DNA from: an uncultured Candidatus Saccharibacteria bacterium
Lineage (GTDB): Bacteria; Patescibacteriota; Saccharimonadia; Saccharimonadales; Saccharimonadaceae
Direction of reading: 5' to 3'
Length of the DNA stretch: 64,000 nucleotides
NCBI GenBank assembly: GCA_947168825.1
Contig: CAMVNH010000003.1
Location: 37,180-101,179, forward strand
A program made the translations under genes and the position numbers. This document shows positions 50,592-61,873 of this stretch, one piece after another (the first letter of the stretch is position 1; each line of letters opens with the position of its first letter). The notes under the pieces are model-generated. The model worked only from the letters and a program-made list of their open reading frames with translations. It was not told the origin of the DNA and did no database searches.

Positions 50592-51299
50592 ATGCCGGAA
50601 AAAGAATTGAAAACGTCTCTAAAACAAAGAATCTTTATTATTGTTATTGCCGTTATTCTGCTTGGCTCAACTATTGCTGCCTACGTCGCTACCGTGGTAA
50701 TTGGTGATTTGCAGAAAACCTCCTCCAAAATTAATAACGAGGAGCTAACCGCTCTTGAGGACGAATACTCAGCCAAACAGAGCGAAATCAACGATTACGG
50801 CAACGAACTCTCGAAGAAGTATTTCGACACGATGAAGTCATACACTTCTCGCGTCAAAGCCTATAATGCCACCTCTATCAATAATGACGGTCTGAAAACT
50901 AAGGACCTCAAAGAGGGAACTGGTCGCGAGCTCAAAGACGGCGACACCGATTATTTCGCCTACTATATTGGTTGGTGTGCTGACGAATCAGTCTTTGACT
51001 CCTCATTTAACGACGAAGACAATCCTACTTCGCTCAACGCGCCGCTTTCGGCTAGTGTTGGTCTCATCGAAGGTTGGGATCAGGGTGTTATCGGTATGAA
51101 AATCGGCGGCGTTCGCGAACTCAGTATTCCTGGCGAGCTTGCCTATGGGGACACACAAGAAATTTGTGGTGGAAAAAATTCACCTCTCAAGTTCGTCGTT
51201 ATGGCTATCGATGACGACAAGCTTTCTACTTTGAATTCGGAACTCAGCGAAATTTCTTCAAAGATAAACGAGGTTTACTACGGCTCCGCCAATAATTAG
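50592..51299 (+). CDS. FKBP-type peptidyl-prolyl isomerase, membrane anchored
   Basis: N-terminal TM; LIEGWDQGVIGMKIGGVRELSIPGELAYGD. Confidence 0.85.
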   Translation: MPEKELKTSLKQRIFIIVIAVILLGSTIAAYVATVVIGDLQKTSSKINNEELTALEDEYSAKQSEINDYGNELSKKYFDTMKSYTSRVKAYNATSINNDGLKTKDLKEGTGRELKDGDTDYFAYYIGWCADESVFDSSFNDEDNPTSLNAPLSASVGLIEGWDQGVIGMKIGGVRELSIPGELAYGDTQEICGGKNSPLKFVVMAIDDDKLSTLNSELSEISSKINEVYYGSANN

Positions 51300-51393
51300 C
51301 ATAAGCCATTGACTTTTTCAGGAAAGTATGCTATAATACAAAGAGTGGGTCTGCAATAGGGCGACTCAGGTATATTCATATAGGAGGTGGAAT

Positions 51394-52017
51394 ATGAATA
51401 ATTTTAACTATTGGTTTGTAGTAGCTCCGTTAATGCTGTTTGTTATCTGGACGGTAGCATTCCTATCCGTAAAGGTGTCCGACTCGGGCGAACTGGAAGA
51501 GCGTCTTAGCGATAGCCTACTTAATATATTGTGTAGCATCGCATCACTAATTTTCTTCTTTATGCTGACTAGTGAATCCGGTCTCGGAATTATCCAATTG
51601 ACAGCAAACCAAGAAGATGGCCGTGGCCCCAGTATCTTAGCAGCTGCTTTCGTTACTATTGGTGCTGCTCTAACGTTCTTTGTCATTTCATGGGCAAGCG
51701 CCGGCTTTATCAATATGTGCCGCTTTGAATATCTAAACGGTGTATGCGATAAAGTTAAAAAGGGCGTTCACGACGATTTAATGAAGAAGCTCGACGCTGA
51801 ATATGGCGACTATATCGAGGCTCTTCACGAAGAGCTAGGCTATCAGCCTGGCTTCCCTAAGGAGTTTGGCAGGGTCGATGATATCGAGGAAGGACGAAAT
51901 AGCAGCGAGATCTCTCGTTCGCTCGACGTTCAGATTTTCCAGGCTTACGAAAACCTGGAGAAAGCCAGAGACAAAGCACTGGCTAAGATCCAGGCTTCTT
52001 GCGAAGCTTATCTATAA
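51394..52017 (+). CDS. Hypothetical membrane protein (strong SD)
   Basis: AGGAGGTGG SD, three N-terminal TM segments, soluble helical C-terminus. Confidence 0.6.
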   Translation: MNNFNYWFVVAPLMLFVIWTVAFLSVKVSDSGELEERLSDSLLNILCSIASLIFFFMLTSESGLGIIQLTANQEDGRGPSILAAAFVTIGAALTFFVISWASAGFINMCRFEYLNGVCDKVKKGVHDDLMKKLDAEYGDYIEALHEELGYQPGFPKEFGRVDDIEEGRNSSEISRSLDVQIFQAYENLEKARDKALAKIQASCEAYL

Positions 52018-52025
52018 ACCTCTAT

Positions 52026-52052
52026 CCCCCGCATTTGCGGGGGTATTTTTTA
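52026..52052 (+). terminator. Rho-independent terminator
   Basis: CCCCCGCATTTGCGGGGGTATTTTTT. Confidence 0.9.
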
Positions 52053-52078
52053 TTGGGTAAAAATGCTAGAATAAACCT

Positions 52079-53434
52079 ATGGCACAAACTTTTTTCTTTT
52101 ACGATCTTGAGACCTCCGGACTTAATCCGCGCGACGATCGTATTATGCAGTTCGCCGGGATTCGCACAGACCTGGAGTTTAACCAACTTGGTGAGCCGGT
52201 CAATTTACTCGTAAAGCTAGATGAAGATACTCTCCCTTCGCCAGAAGCTATCATGGTTACAAAAATCACTCCTCAGCAAACTCGACTGGACGGTCTATCC
52301 GAGCGCGAATTTTGCGATTTTGTCTCGAATGAAATTTTTACACCTAATACCGTTGCGATTGGCTACAACTCAGTGCGTTTCGACGATGAGTTCATGCGTG
52401 CCACTTTCTGGCGCAATTTTTATGACCCTTATGAATGGCAGTGGAAGGATGGACGTAGCCGTTGGGACTTACTAGATGTTGTGCGACTTACGCGTGCTCT
52501 TAGACCAGAAGGCATAGAGTGGCCATTCCGTAGTGATGGCACTCCAACGAATCGCCTCGAACTAATTACGAAGCTTAATAATATTGAGCATACTCATGCA
52601 CACGATGCACTTTCTGATGTTGAAGCTTTAATTAGTGTTACTAAACTCATTCATGATAAACAACCAAAACTGTATGAATATTTATTTACCATGCGTGACA
52701 AAAAACAGGTCATAAAACTTGTAAATCTGGACCATCCTCGACCATTCGTTTATGCCTGTGGCGAGTATCCGTCCGAGTTCAATAAGGCTTCGGTTGTCTA
52801 TCCTATAGCGCCAGGAAAAAACGGTAGTATCCTCGTTTATGATTTGCGTTACGACGTTGAGAAGCTTGAAAAAAACGAGACCTATTTTCCCATAGTAAAA
52901 GAGCTTGCGCCGAACAAATGCCCGGCTGTCGCACCTATTGGCGTGCTAGACATTGAGAACGGTTGGCAAAAAATTGGGCTTGAAAAAGCCGTAGTAGAAG
53001 AAAATCTTCAAAAACTGCTTAACCACCCGGAATTTATTTCCCAAGTTAAAAACCGTCCAGAACCAGAATATGCAAAACCCATCGACGCCGAGAACGCCCT
53101 CTATGATGGTTTTCTTGAGGATGTAGATCGTGTTCGCGTCGAGGCTGTTCGAAACGCCGATAGTACTAAACTGAAGAACTTCCACCCGCCGTTTAAGGAC
53201 AAACGTCTACCAGAAATTTTCCTTCACTATAAAGGACGTAATTTTCCGGAAATCATGACCGAGCAGGAAACCACGGCTTGGGAAAAATTCCGCACCGAAC
53301 GCCTCAACCGCCATGCACCAGGATTTTTAAAGGCCCTTCAGAATTTACAATCTACCGGAAAAACCCTGCGTGGCGACGACGCTGACCCCTATATTCTAGA
53401 AGAACTCAGTCTTTGGTACCAGAGCCTAATTTAG
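52079..53434 (+). CDS. sbcB: Exodeoxyribonuclease I
   Basis: FFFYDLETSGLNPRDDRIMQFAGIRTD, GYNSVRFDDEFMR, HTHAHDALSDVEALI. Confidence 0.9.
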   Translation: MAQTFFFYDLETSGLNPRDDRIMQFAGIRTDLEFNQLGEPVNLLVKLDEDTLPSPEAIMVTKITPQQTRLDGLSEREFCDFVSNEIFTPNTVAIGYNSVRFDDEFMRATFWRNFYDPYEWQWKDGRSRWDLLDVVRLTRALRPEGIEWPFRSDGTPTNRLELITKLNNIEHTHAHDALSDVEALISVTKLIHDKQPKLYEYLFTMRDKKQVIKLVNLDHPRPFVYACGEYPSEFNKASVVYPIAPGKNGSILVYDLRYDVEKLEKNETYFPIVKELAPNKCPAVAPIGVLDIENGWQKIGLEKAVVEENLQKLLNHPEFISQVKNRPEPEYAKPIDAENALYDGFLEDVDRVRVEAVRNADSTKLKNFHPPFKDKRLPEIFLHYKGRNFPEIMTEQETTAWEKFRTERLNRHAPGFLKALQNLQSTGKTLRGDDADPYILEELSLWYQSLI

Positions 53435-53438
53435 TAAA

Positions 53439-53465
53439 TTAGCACTCTTGCATTTAGAGTGCTAA
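53439..53465. promoter_or_regulatory. CIRCE element (HrcA operator)
   Basis: TTAGCACTC-N9-GAGTGCTAA, perfect match, 5 nt upstream of the TATAAT of the Clp gene. Confidence 0.95.
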
Positions 53466-53482
53466 TTTGTTATAATGGGGTT

Positions 53483-55963
53483 ATGCAAGACGAATTTAAC
53501 GAAATTATGAGTCATCTTTCTGAAAATGCACGTTTTGCAATTCAGAAATCTGACTTTTTCGCGAAAACTTATAATAATGGCTATATGGGGACTGAGCACC
53601 TGATGATGGGTATTCTCGATCAGGATACTTCCACTGGCGCCAGAATCTTGAGGGATGAAGGAGTAGACCTAAAAGAGGTTGAAAAAAGTTTAGGACGTCC
53701 AGCCCAAGAAGTTAAGCAGGATGCCTCGATGGCTATGATGTCACTTTCCGAGGCTACGGTTTTAACTTTGCGTATGGCTGCAAACTATGCCCAGGAACAG
53801 GGTAGCGACGTAGTTGGGACCGAGCATATTCTTTATGCCATCGTGATGCAGCCTAGCTCTAGAGCCGTTGCTATTTTAAAACACTTAAAGGTGGATATCG
53901 CCGAGTTGATTAGTCAGATTGACAGGCTAATAGAGGAACAGACCAGCGCCGCAAAAAACGAGGCAGAAAGACAAAAATACATCAGTCGACCGAAATTGAA
54001 GTGGCTTTCCCGATATGGCCAAGATTTGACCAATATGGCCAAAGCTGGCAAATTAGACACAGTTATCGGTCGTGACGCCGAAATCGAGCGCACGATTACC
54101 GTACTTTGTCGTCGTACAAAATCGAACCCAGTCTTAATTGGTGAAGCCGGCGTCGGCAAAACTGCGATTGTCGAAGGTCTAGCTAGTCGCATTGCTAAAA
54201 ACGAGGTCCCCGGCCTCCTGATAGATAAGCATATTTATCAGATCGATCTTTCTGCTATGGTTGCTGGAACGAAGTTTCGAGGTGAATTTGAAGAGCGTAT
54301 TAAAGGCGTCATCGATGAAGCTATGGAAAATCCAGAAGTTATCCTCTTTATCGACGAGCTACATCTCCTCGCTGGCGCTGGATCTTCCGAAGGTACTATG
54401 GATGCGGCGAACATTTTGAAACCCGCTCTTGCTCGTGGTCAAATCCACCTCATTGGCGCTACTACTCTCGACGAATATCGTAAAAACATTGAAAAAGATA
54501 AGGCCCTCTCGCGTCGTTTCCAGACTGTTATGGTCGAGGAGCCAAGCCCGACCGTTACTTTGCGAATTCTAAAAGGCATCAAAAAACATTACGAGAGACA
54601 TCATGGCGTAGAAATTCCTGACGAGATTCTCGAAACCGCTATCAATATGTCTCGTCGCTACATTAATGATCGCTATATGCCGGACAAAGTTATCGATATT
54701 ATTGATGAAGCTTCCGCTATTGCCAAAGTTGCCGCCGACAAGAAAGACGGTGGAAAGTACAAAAAGCTAAAAATCGAAGAAAAATCTCTCGATGAAAAGG
54801 TTGTTGAGGCTGCTGAAGCGCAGGACTATGAAAAGGCTGCACTTTATAAAACTAATCTCGAAAAAGTTAAAAAAGAGTTAAAAAAGCTAGAAAAATCCGG
54901 CGCCGATAAAGAAGTTACGCCAAAGCTCACTGAAGAAAACTTAGCTAAGGCTGTTTCCTTAAAGACTGGTATCCCAGTTAGCAAAGTTCACGGTTCTGAA
55001 CTAGAATTACTTACCAAGCTCGAAGGTCATATCGATAAGGCTATCATTGGTCAAGATGAGGCGGTTCATGCCGTTGCGAAAGCTATTCGTCGCGGTCGTT
55101 CTGGTATTGCCAATCCGAATCGTCCGATTGGCTCCTTCCTCTTTATGGGACCAACTGGTGTCGGTAAAACCGAGCTCGCTCGTGTGATTGCGCGCGAGGT
55201 CTTCGGTGGCGAAAACGCACTCTTTAAGATTGACATGTCCGAGTTTGGCGAGAAACATAATGTTTCGCGCCTCGTTGGTGCTCCAGCTGGTTACGTTGGC
55301 TACGACGATGGCGGTAAACTTACTGAGGCGATTCGTCGCAGACCATACTCAGTTGTCTTGTTTGACGAAATCGAAAAAGCTCATCCAGACGTCTTTAACC
55401 TCCTTCTTCAGATTCTCGAAGACGGTGTCCTCACTGATGGCCAGGGAAACAAAATTAAATTCAATAACACGATTGTTATCCTAACTTCGAATCTCGGTTC
55501 CGAAGCCATGTACAATGAAGACAACTTTGGTTTTACCGCTAAAACCAAGCGCGACAAAAAAAACCGTGACGCCGAATATGCACTTCAGAAAGAAGCGGCT
55601 ATGCGCGCCTTAAAGAAGAATATGCGCCCAGAACTAATCAACCGTCTTGATGCTGTGCTCGTCTTTCACTCCCTAACCGAAAAACAGGTTGAGCAGATTT
55701 TTGACACTATGCTTGAAGATTTGAAGAAGCGCCTCGCGACTAAGTCTCTTGGCCTCAAAATCACACCGGAAGTCAAAAGGCATCTTATCAAAATCGGTTA
55801 CGATCCGAAAAACGGCGCTCGCCCACTTCGTCGCGCAATTGAAGACAATCTTGAAGCTCTAATTTCTGACGATATTATTTCTGGCAAACTAAAAGAAGGT
55901 GATATTATTACAGTCAAGCTATCAAGAAAAGGCGAGTTAGAATTAAGTGTCGGAAAGGAATAA
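53483..55963 (+). CDS. clpC: Clp protease ATPase subunit, ClpC type
   Basis: Clp-N repeats, [18 protein letters not shown]-like [37 protein letters not shown]. Confidence 0.9.
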   Translation: MQDEFNEIMSHLSENARFAIQKSDFFAKTYNNGYMGTEHLMMGILDQDTSTGARILRDEGVDLKEVEKSLGRPAQEVKQDASMAMMSLSEATVLTLRMAANYAQEQGSDVVGTEHILYAIVMQPSSRAVAILKHLKVDIAELISQIDRLIEEQTSAAKNEAERQKYISRPKLKWLSRYGQDLTNMAKAGKLDTVIGRDAEIERTITVLCRRTKSNPVLIGEAGVGKTAIVEGLASRIAKNEVPGLLIDKHIYQIDLSAMVAGTKFRGEFEERIKGVIDEAMENPEVILFIDELHLLAGAGSSEGTMDAANILKPALARGQIHLIGATTLDEYRKNIEKDKALSRRFQTVMVEEPSPTVTLRILKGIKKHYERHHGVEIPDEILETAINMSRRYINDRYMPDKVIDIIDEASAIAKVAADKKDGGKYKKLKIEEKSLDEKVVEAAEAQDYEKAALYKTNLEKVKKELKKLEKSGADKEVTPKLTEENLAKAVSLKTGIPVSKVHGSELELLTKLEGHIDKAIIGQDEAVHAVAKAIRRGRSGIANPNRPIGSFLFMGPTGVGKTELARVIAREVFGGENALFKIDMSEFGEKHNVSRLVGAPAGYVGYDDGGKLTEAIRRRPYSVVLFDEIEKAHPDVFNLLLQILEDGVLTDGQGNKIKFNNTIVILTSNLGSEAMYNEDNFGFTAKTKRDKKNRDAEYALQKEAAMRALKKNMRPELINRLDAVLVFHSLTEKQVEQIFDTMLEDLKKRLATKSLGLKITPEVKRHLIKIGYDPKNGARPLRRAIEDNLEALISDDIISGKLKEGDIITVKLSRKGELELSVGKE

Positions 55964-55964
55964 A

Positions 55965-56957
55965 ATGGCCAGAAAATCTCGGAATCTCATCCTTGGACTT
56001 ATTGCCACCGCCACACTCGTTGCTGCTGGTTTCTTTATGGACAAGATTATCGCTTTCTTTGGCTATACTTTTAATAATATTACTTATAGCACCCCGGCTG
56101 AAATTAGCCAAATCGCAGAAGATATCGGCTTAACTAATTACGCTAAATTTATCTTCGGTGGCACTAAGCCAAATGTTGAGGACCGTGATACTTTTAATGT
56201 TAACTGCAATAGTCATGATGTCGAAATTTCCACGCTCGGTTGTTATCATAATGGTGAAATCCATATCTACAATGTTGATTCTGATGAACTTGCCGGCATC
56301 AAAGAATCGACCGCTGCGCACGAGCTTATGCATGCCGTTTGGGCTCATCTGAATGTTTTCGAGCGGCAACAACTCGAAAAAGCTATTCTTGAAGTTTATA
56401 ACAGTGAGCAACATAACGCAAATTTTAAAAAACAGCTTGAGACCTACAGCGAAGATGAGCTAGTCGAGGAGCTTCATTCTCGTTTTGCGACCGAAGTTAA
56501 AGATTTACCAGAAGTATTAGAAAAACATTACGCTAAATATTTCAAAAATCAAGATGAACTTGTCAATTTTTATGAACATTATCGTCTGCCTTTTGAGAAG
56601 CTAGATGCACAGTTCCAAGCTTTATCTAATGATCTCAAAACTTTGCAGACAGACCTTGATGAGCTGCAGCTTGATTATGAAGAAAAATCTGCAAGCCTCG
56701 AGAAAGAAATATCTGAATTCAATAGCTGCGCCGATACGGTCGGTTGCTTTACTTCCGACTATGTTTTCAACTCTCGTCGAAATGAGCTCGTGCAAGCTCA
56801 GGTCGCACTCGAAGATTTATACAGCGAACTTTCCCAAAAAGTTGATGAGTATAATGCTAAAGTTGATGAGTATAATAACAGTATTTTGCGTGGTGAAGAA
56901 TTAGATAGTAAGATGAATTCGAATAGTAAAAATGAAAGGAGAATTAATGACAACTAA
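55965..56957 (+). CDS. Membrane-anchored protein with HELMH zinc-protease-like motif and coiled coil
   Basis: N-terminal [18 protein letters not shown] (HEXXH), C-terminal coiled-coil. Confidence 0.6.
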   Translation: MARKSRNLILGLIATATLVAAGFFMDKIIAFFGYTFNNITYSTPAEISQIAEDIGLTNYAKFIFGGTKPNVEDRDTFNVNCNSHDVEISTLGCYHNGEIHIYNVDSDELAGIKESTAAHELMHAVWAHLNVFERQQLEKAILEVYNSEQHNANFKKQLETYSEDELVEELHSRFATEVKDLPEVLEKHYAKYFKNQDELVNFYEHYRLPFEKLDAQFQALSNDLKTLQTDLDELQLDYEEKSASLEKEISEFNSCADTVGCFTSDYVFNSRRNELVQAQVALEDLYSELSQKVDEYNAKVDEYNNSILRGEELDSKMNSNSKNERRINDN

Positions 56958-57537
56958 GAACTATCTCGTACCAACCGTAGTTGAGGAAACTGCTAAGGGT
57001 GAGCGCGCTTATGATATTTACTCGCGCCTACTAAACGATCGTATCATTTTCCTTGGCGAAGAAGTAAATAGTCATACCGCAAACCTTGTGGTAGCACAAC
57101 TACTCTTTCTCGCACATGAAGATCCGAAAAAAGATATTAAACTTTATATTAACTCTCCTGGTGGATCCGTATACGATGGCCTCGCAATTATCGACACTAT
57201 GAATTATATTGAGCCGGATGTCCAAACCATCGGCATTGGCCTCCAAGCCTCTATGGGAGCTATGCTTTTGAGTTGTGGCGCAAAAGGTAAACGCTGTGTG
57301 CTCGAAAATTCTCGTGTCATGATACATCAGCCATCCTCTGGCACCGAAGGCAAGATTACTGATCAAGAGATTATGCTAAAAGAAGGTATTTTCTTGAAGA
57401 AACGCCTCGCTGAAATTTTTGCCAAGAATACTGGCAAAACACTCGCTCAGGTCGAGAAAGATATGGATCGTGATCATTGGATGTCCGCCGACGAAGCTAA
57501 AGACTACGGTATTGTCGATGAGGTAATTCGTGGCTAG
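56947..57537 (+). CDS. clpP: ATP-dependent Clp protease proteolytic subunit
   Basis: [48 protein letters not shown]. Confidence 0.95.
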   Translation: MTTKNYLVPTVVEETAKGERAYDIYSRLLNDRIIFLGEEVNSHTANLVVAQLLFLAHEDPKKDIKLYINSPGGSVYDGLAIIDTMNYIEPDVQTIGIGLQASMGAMLLSCGAKGKRCVLENSRVMIHQPSSGTEGKITDQEIMLKEGIFLKKRLAEIFAKNTGKTLAQVEKDMDRDHWMSADEAKDYGIVDEVIRG

Positions 57538-58882
57538 AAAAACCAACTTTGTTTGCAATAATTGTGGCAAAACTTTTGCCAAATGGGCTGGAAGATGCGA
57601 AAATTGCGGCACCTGGAATTCACTAGTTGAGCAAATTATCGAAGACGAGGCCTCCGCAAAGTCTGCTATTGCAAAAGGTCAAGTTTCTGGTCGCGAATTG
57701 AAAGTCGATGGTATCAAAAATATTGAGCCTTCTGACGCCAAAGCTCGCCTAAAAACCGAGTTCAAAGATCTAAATACTGTACTTGGTGGTGGTATTTTGC
57801 AGGGCTCGGTCTCGCTACTTTCCGGTCAACCTGGTATCGGTAAATCCACTCTCCTCATGCAAATCTGTGCCGAAATCAGTAAAACTGCGCCAGTTTTATA
57901 CATCTCTGGCGAGGAATCAGCCGGTCAAGTCAAACTTCGGGCTAAGCGCCTCGGCGCCGAATCGGATCAACTCTTCTTCGCAAGTAGTACATCTGGCAAT
58001 GACATTGCAAAAACTATCGAAAGTGGAAAATTCAAGCTCGTCATTGTTGATTCAATTCAGACTCTCAGTCTCGCCGAAATTTCTTCCGCCCCAGGCACTG
58101 TTTCGCAGGTCAACAATTGTGGCAATTTAATCATTCGCGCCGCCAAGGCAACCGATACAGCTGTGGTGATTGTTGGTCACGTTACGAAAGATGGTACTCT
58201 CGCCGGTCCAAAAATTTTAGAGCATCTAGTTGACGTAGTCCTCAACTTTGAGGGCGATCGTTATGGTGGATTCAAAACTGTCCGCGCCGTCAAAAACCGC
58301 TTCGGCGGCACTAATGAGGTAGCGATTTTCGAGATGAATGAGCAGGGCTTGAAAGAAGTTCAGAACCCATCTGCTGCTCTTCTCGCTGAACGCCAAAATA
58401 CCGACGGATCAATTATCCTTGCGACTATGGAGGGAGCGAGACCTCTCCTCGTTGAAATTCAAGCCCTAGTTACGAGGTCTAATTTCGGTTACCCAAAACG
58501 TACCGCTTCTGGTTTTGACCTGAACCGCCTCAATTTACTGATTGCCGTTATTGAACGTCGTACAAAATTAAAACTTGATGATAAGGATATCTTCATTAAC
58601 GTTGTTGGCGGTATTAAACTTCAAGATTCTGCTGCTGATCTTGCAATCTGCATGGCCATCGCTTCTGCCGCTGCCGGCAAAAAACTCTCTGAAGATTATG
58701 TAGTTTTTGGCGAAGTTGGGCTCGGTGGCGAGATTCGCTCTGCTTTTCGCCCGGACCAACGTATTGCCGAGGCCAAAAAGCTAGGTTTTAAACATGCCCT
58801 TGCCCCGCAAACAGTAAAGGATAAGTTTGTTTTGCCAGCGAAAGATTTACGCACAACTTTGATTAAATATGTCAACGAATGA
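57530..58882 (+). CDS. radA: DNA repair protein RadA
   Basis: Zn finger [49 protein letters not shown]. Confidence 0.95.
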   Translation: MARKTNFVCNNCGKTFAKWAGRCENCGTWNSLVEQIIEDEASAKSAIAKGQVSGRELKVDGIKNIEPSDAKARLKTEFKDLNTVLGGGILQGSVSLLSGQPGIGKSTLLMQICAEISKTAPVLYISGEESAGQVKLRAKRLGAESDQLFFASSTSGNDIAKTIESGKFKLVIVDSIQTLSLAEISSAPGTVSQVNNCGNLIIRAAKATDTAVVIVGHVTKDGTLAGPKILEHLVDVVLNFEGDRYGGFKTVRAVKNRFGGTNEVAIFEMNEQGLKEVQNPSAALLAERQNTDGSIILATMEGARPLLVEIQALVTRSNFGYPKRTASGFDLNRLNLLIAVIERRTKLKLDDKDIFINVVGGIKLQDSAADLAICMAIASAAAGKKLSEDYVVFGEVGLGGEIRSAFRPDQRIAEAKKLGFKHALAPQTVKDKFVLPAKDLRTTLIKYVNE

Positions 58883-58904
58883 TATAATTAAAAAAAGGAG
58901 AATT

Positions 58905-59450
58905 ATGGCTACAGATTTTAATAGCTCAAAAACTAAGAAAAACCTCGAAGCAGCTTTTGCTGGCGAGGCTCAGGCTTATACCAAATATCAATACTATGCA
59001 AGTAAAGCAAAAAAAGATGGCTTCGAACAAATCGCCAGCATCTTTGATGAGACTGCGAGCAACGAAAAAGAGCATGCTAAAATTTGGTTTAAAATCCTGC
59101 ATGATGGCACCGTGCCAGACACGACCGAAAATTTAAAAGATGCTATCGCTGGTGAAGATTATGAATATACCGATATGTATAAGCGCTTCGCTGAGGATGC
59201 CCGTGCCGAAGGCTTTGATGATATCGCAGACAAGTTCGAGATGATTGGCAACATCGAAAAAGAACACGAAGAGCGTTATCAAAAATTACTGAAAAATGTC
59301 GAGGACGATGTTGTCTTTAAATCTGACAAAGTCACGGTTTGGAAATGCCGCAACTGCGGCTACATTTTCGTTGGTGAAGAGGCTCCAGAAGTCTGCCCAG
59401 CCTGCGACCATCCACAGGCATTCTTTGAAATTCGTGCCACGAATTACTAG
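58905..59450 (+). CDS. Rubrerythrin
   Basis: EAAFAGEAQAYTKYQYYASKA, ... EKEHEERYQKLL, C-terminal rubredoxin WKCRNCGYIFVGEEAPEVCPACDHPQAFFE. Confidence 0.95.
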   Translation: MATDFNSSKTKKNLEAAFAGEAQAYTKYQYYASKAKKDGFEQIASIFDETASNEKEHAKIWFKILHDGTVPDTTENLKDAIAGEDYEYTDMYKRFAEDARAEGFDDIADKFEMIGNIEKEHEERYQKLLKNVEDDVVFKSDKVTVWKCRNCGYIFVGEEAPEVCPACDHPQAFFEIRATNY

Positions 59451-60031
59451 CGATTTTTTAGCGCCTCGCGGATTCGTTCCTCGACGGACAGGGAAGCATC
59501 CACGGTCGCCAATGCGGCCGTGGCTTCTTTTAATGGGAAACCAAGTGCAATTAGCGCATCCAACGCTTCATCACTCTTGCCGGCCACCGGTACAGAAATC
59601 CCGGTAACCTCTGTCGCGCCATAATGCGAAGGTGTACCAACCTTATCGCGTAGATCCACAATCACCCGCTCCGCAGTTTTCTTGCCTACTCCCGAGGCCT
59701 TCGCCACAAATGCCGCATCAGTATTTGCGATTGCGTTTCTTACTTCCTCTGGTGCTGCAAGTGATAAAATCGCCATTGCCGCTTTTGGACCAACGCCCTG
59801 TACTCCGATTAGTAGTTCGAATAACTTTTTCGCCGCTAGACTGGAAAAACCGTAAAGCTCCTCTGCGTTTTCGCGCACTGAATGATAAGTATAAAATTTT
59901 CTTTTCTCATTTAAGTTTGTATCATCAAAATCAATATTCGAGAGTGACACTTCGTAACCAACGCCGTTTACATCAACAATCACCGCTCCCGCAAATTTTT
60001 CAACCACCTCACCTTGAATATGTGCAATCAT
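59447..60031 (-). CDS. ruvA: Holliday junction helicase subunit RuvA
   Basis: MIAHIQGEVVEKFAGAVIVDVNGVGYEV, LLIGVQGVGPKAAMAIL. Confidence 0.9.
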   Translation of the reverse strand: MIAHIQGEVVEKFAGAVIVDVNGVGYEVSLSNIDFDDTNLNEKRKFYTYHSVRENAEELYGFSSLAAKKLFELLIGVQGVGPKAAMAILSLAAPEEVRNAIANTDAAFVAKASGVGKKTAERVIVDLRDKVGTPSHYGATEVTGISVPVAGKSDEALDALIALGFPLKEATAALATVDASLSVEERIREALKNR

Positions 60032-60033
60032 AT

Positions 60034-60516
60034 TTACATTGTACCACGAATATTTAAAGAATGAGTAATCGCTGCCGCTAGCGCATCGGCTGCATCATCT
60101 GGCTTCGGCGCCGTTTCTAGCCCAAGATGTAATCGTACCATTTCCTGCATCTGCTTCTTGTCGGCATTACCATACCCAGTTAGCGCTTTCTTAATTTCAT
60201 TCGGCGTATACTCAAAAATCGGCAAGTTATTCTGCCGAGCCACGAGTAGACAGATTCCGCGCGCCTCCGCAACCGAAATCCCCGTTGTGATATTTTTAGT
60301 AAAGAATAATTTTTCAATTGAAATTAGATCGGGCTTATCCTGCTCGACTATCTCGTGCATCGACTGATAAATATCCAACAATCTATCTGGCAGCGGCGTA
60401 TGCGCCGGCGTCGTAATTACGCCGTTATCCAGCATTTTCACTTTATTGTTTTTGCTAATTTCTATCACTCCAAATCCGCAAATTCCAGTCCCTGGATCAA
60501 TCCCTAAAATCTTCAT
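60034..60516 (-). CDS. ruvC: Holliday junction resolvase RuvC
   Basis: MKILGIDPGTGICGFGVIE, ISIEKLFF, GYGNADKKQMQEMV, KPDDAADALAAAITH. Confidence 0.95.
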   Translation of the reverse strand: MKILGIDPGTGICGFGVIEISKNNKVKMLDNGVITTPAHTPLPDRLLDIYQSMHEIVEQDKPDLISIEKLFFTKNITTGISVAEARGICLLVARQNNLPIFEYTPNEIKKALTGYGNADKKQMQEMVRLHLGLETAPKPDDAADALAAAITHSLNIRGTM

Positions 60517-60561
60517 AGTCCTATTCTATCATCTTTGTGTGCCATGTGCTATAATGAAACC

Positions 60562-61830
60562 ATGAACATCATCAAAAAAGTCATACCAGATAATCATGAC
60601 GACCCGCATTACGATGATGATGCTATCCTCGCGCTCGATATTGGTACTGAATTTGTAAAAGCTTTAATTGCAAAGCCAAACAAAGATAATACCCTGAAAA
60701 TTATCGGTGTTGGCAAGGCTCATCAACAGGGCGCCAACATGTATGCTGGAGCGATCGCTGACATTAGCGCCGTTACTGCCGTTTGTGAAAAAGCTCTGAT
60801 CGAGGCTGAGGATCAGGCCAAAGTTCGCACAAAAACTGCCGTAGTTGGTATTGCTGGTGAATTAATTAAGGGCAACACTTCCACTGTTCATTATCGCAGA
60901 AAGGACGGAAATAAGCCGCTCTCTGAACAAGAGATGCATCTAATCATCAAACGCGTTCAAGAAAAAGCTGGCGAAAAAGCCAGAAAAGAAGTTGCGCTTG
61001 AAACTAATAATCCCGATGTCGAGGTGAGACTAATTAACTCCGCGATTGTTAGCCTTAGTATTGATGGCTATAAAATTAGTAACCCCATCGGCTTCAAGGG
61101 TACAGACCTTACCATCCAGTTCTATACCGCCTTCGCACCTCTCGTGCATATTTCTGCTATCGAGAAAGTTTGCGCCGAGCTAAATCTCGACCTCTTAGCC
61201 GTTGCGGTAGAACCGTTTGCGGTTTGCCGTGCTTGTCTCGGTGACGATCTTGATAGTAATTTTTCTGCCATCGTTATGGACATCGGTGGCGGCACTACTG
61301 ATATTGCTATTGTTGATGACGGCGGCGTCGAAGGCACAAAAATGTTTAGCATCGGCGGCCGCAGCTTTACTCATCAAATTGCGGAAACGTTGGGCGTAGA
61401 CTATGACACTGCAGAAGACCTAAAATTAAATCCCGAAAAAGCCGAAGGTAAAATCGCCAGCAAACTCGAAAAAGCCATCCAAAAAAATCTCGTAGTTTGG
61501 ACTTCTGGTGTGCAGCTTGCTCTGGAAGATTTTCCACTCATGGAGGTCTATCCGAATAAAATCCTACTTTGTGGTGGCGGTGCCGGCCTCATGGAGATTC
61601 AGGAAGAACTTGCCACTTCTGATTGGTATGTAGATTTACCTTTTTCGCGCCGTCCGCTTATCCATCTAGTCGACGCTTCCGATTTGCCTGGAATTGAAAA
61701 TGCCACCGACACCGAAGTTGACCACTCTTTCGTTACTGCTTTTGGGCTCTTGCGTGTCGCCCTTGACACTCTTGACGGCATGCCTCAGCAGGGCTTCAAA
61801 GAACGCCTTGCAAAATTACTAGAAAATTAA
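60562..61830 (+). CDS. ftsA: FtsA-like actin-fold ATPase
   Basis: ALDIGTEFVKALIAKP, VMDIGGGTTDIAIVDDGGV, SIGGRSFTHQIA, LCGGGAGL. Confidence 0.8.
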   Translation: MNIIKKVIPDNHDDPHYDDDAILALDIGTEFVKALIAKPNKDNTLKIIGVGKAHQQGANMYAGAIADISAVTAVCEKALIEAEDQAKVRTKTAVVGIAGELIKGNTSTVHYRRKDGNKPLSEQEMHLIIKRVQEKAGEKARKEVALETNNPDVEVRLINSAIVSLSIDGYKISNPIGFKGTDLTIQFYTAFAPLVHISAIEKVCAELNLDLLAVAVEPFAVCRACLGDDLDSNFSAIVMDIGGGTTDIAIVDDGGVEGTKMFSIGGRSFTHQIAETLGVDYDTAEDLKLNPEKAEGKIASKLEKAIQKNLVVWTSGVQLALEDFPLMEVYPNKILLCGGGAGLMEIQEELATSDWYVDLPFSRRPLIHLVDASDLPGIENATDTEVDHSFVTAFGLLRVALDTLDGMPQQGFKERLAKLLEN

Positions 61831-61873
61831 AAAAACACTTGCATCAAAATTCTCAACGTACTATAATAAGCTT

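Noticed and set aside
53459-53482. Upstream ATG for clpC at 53459
   Set aside because: It lies within the CIRCE element and -10 box; ATG 53483 matches the leaderless spacing.
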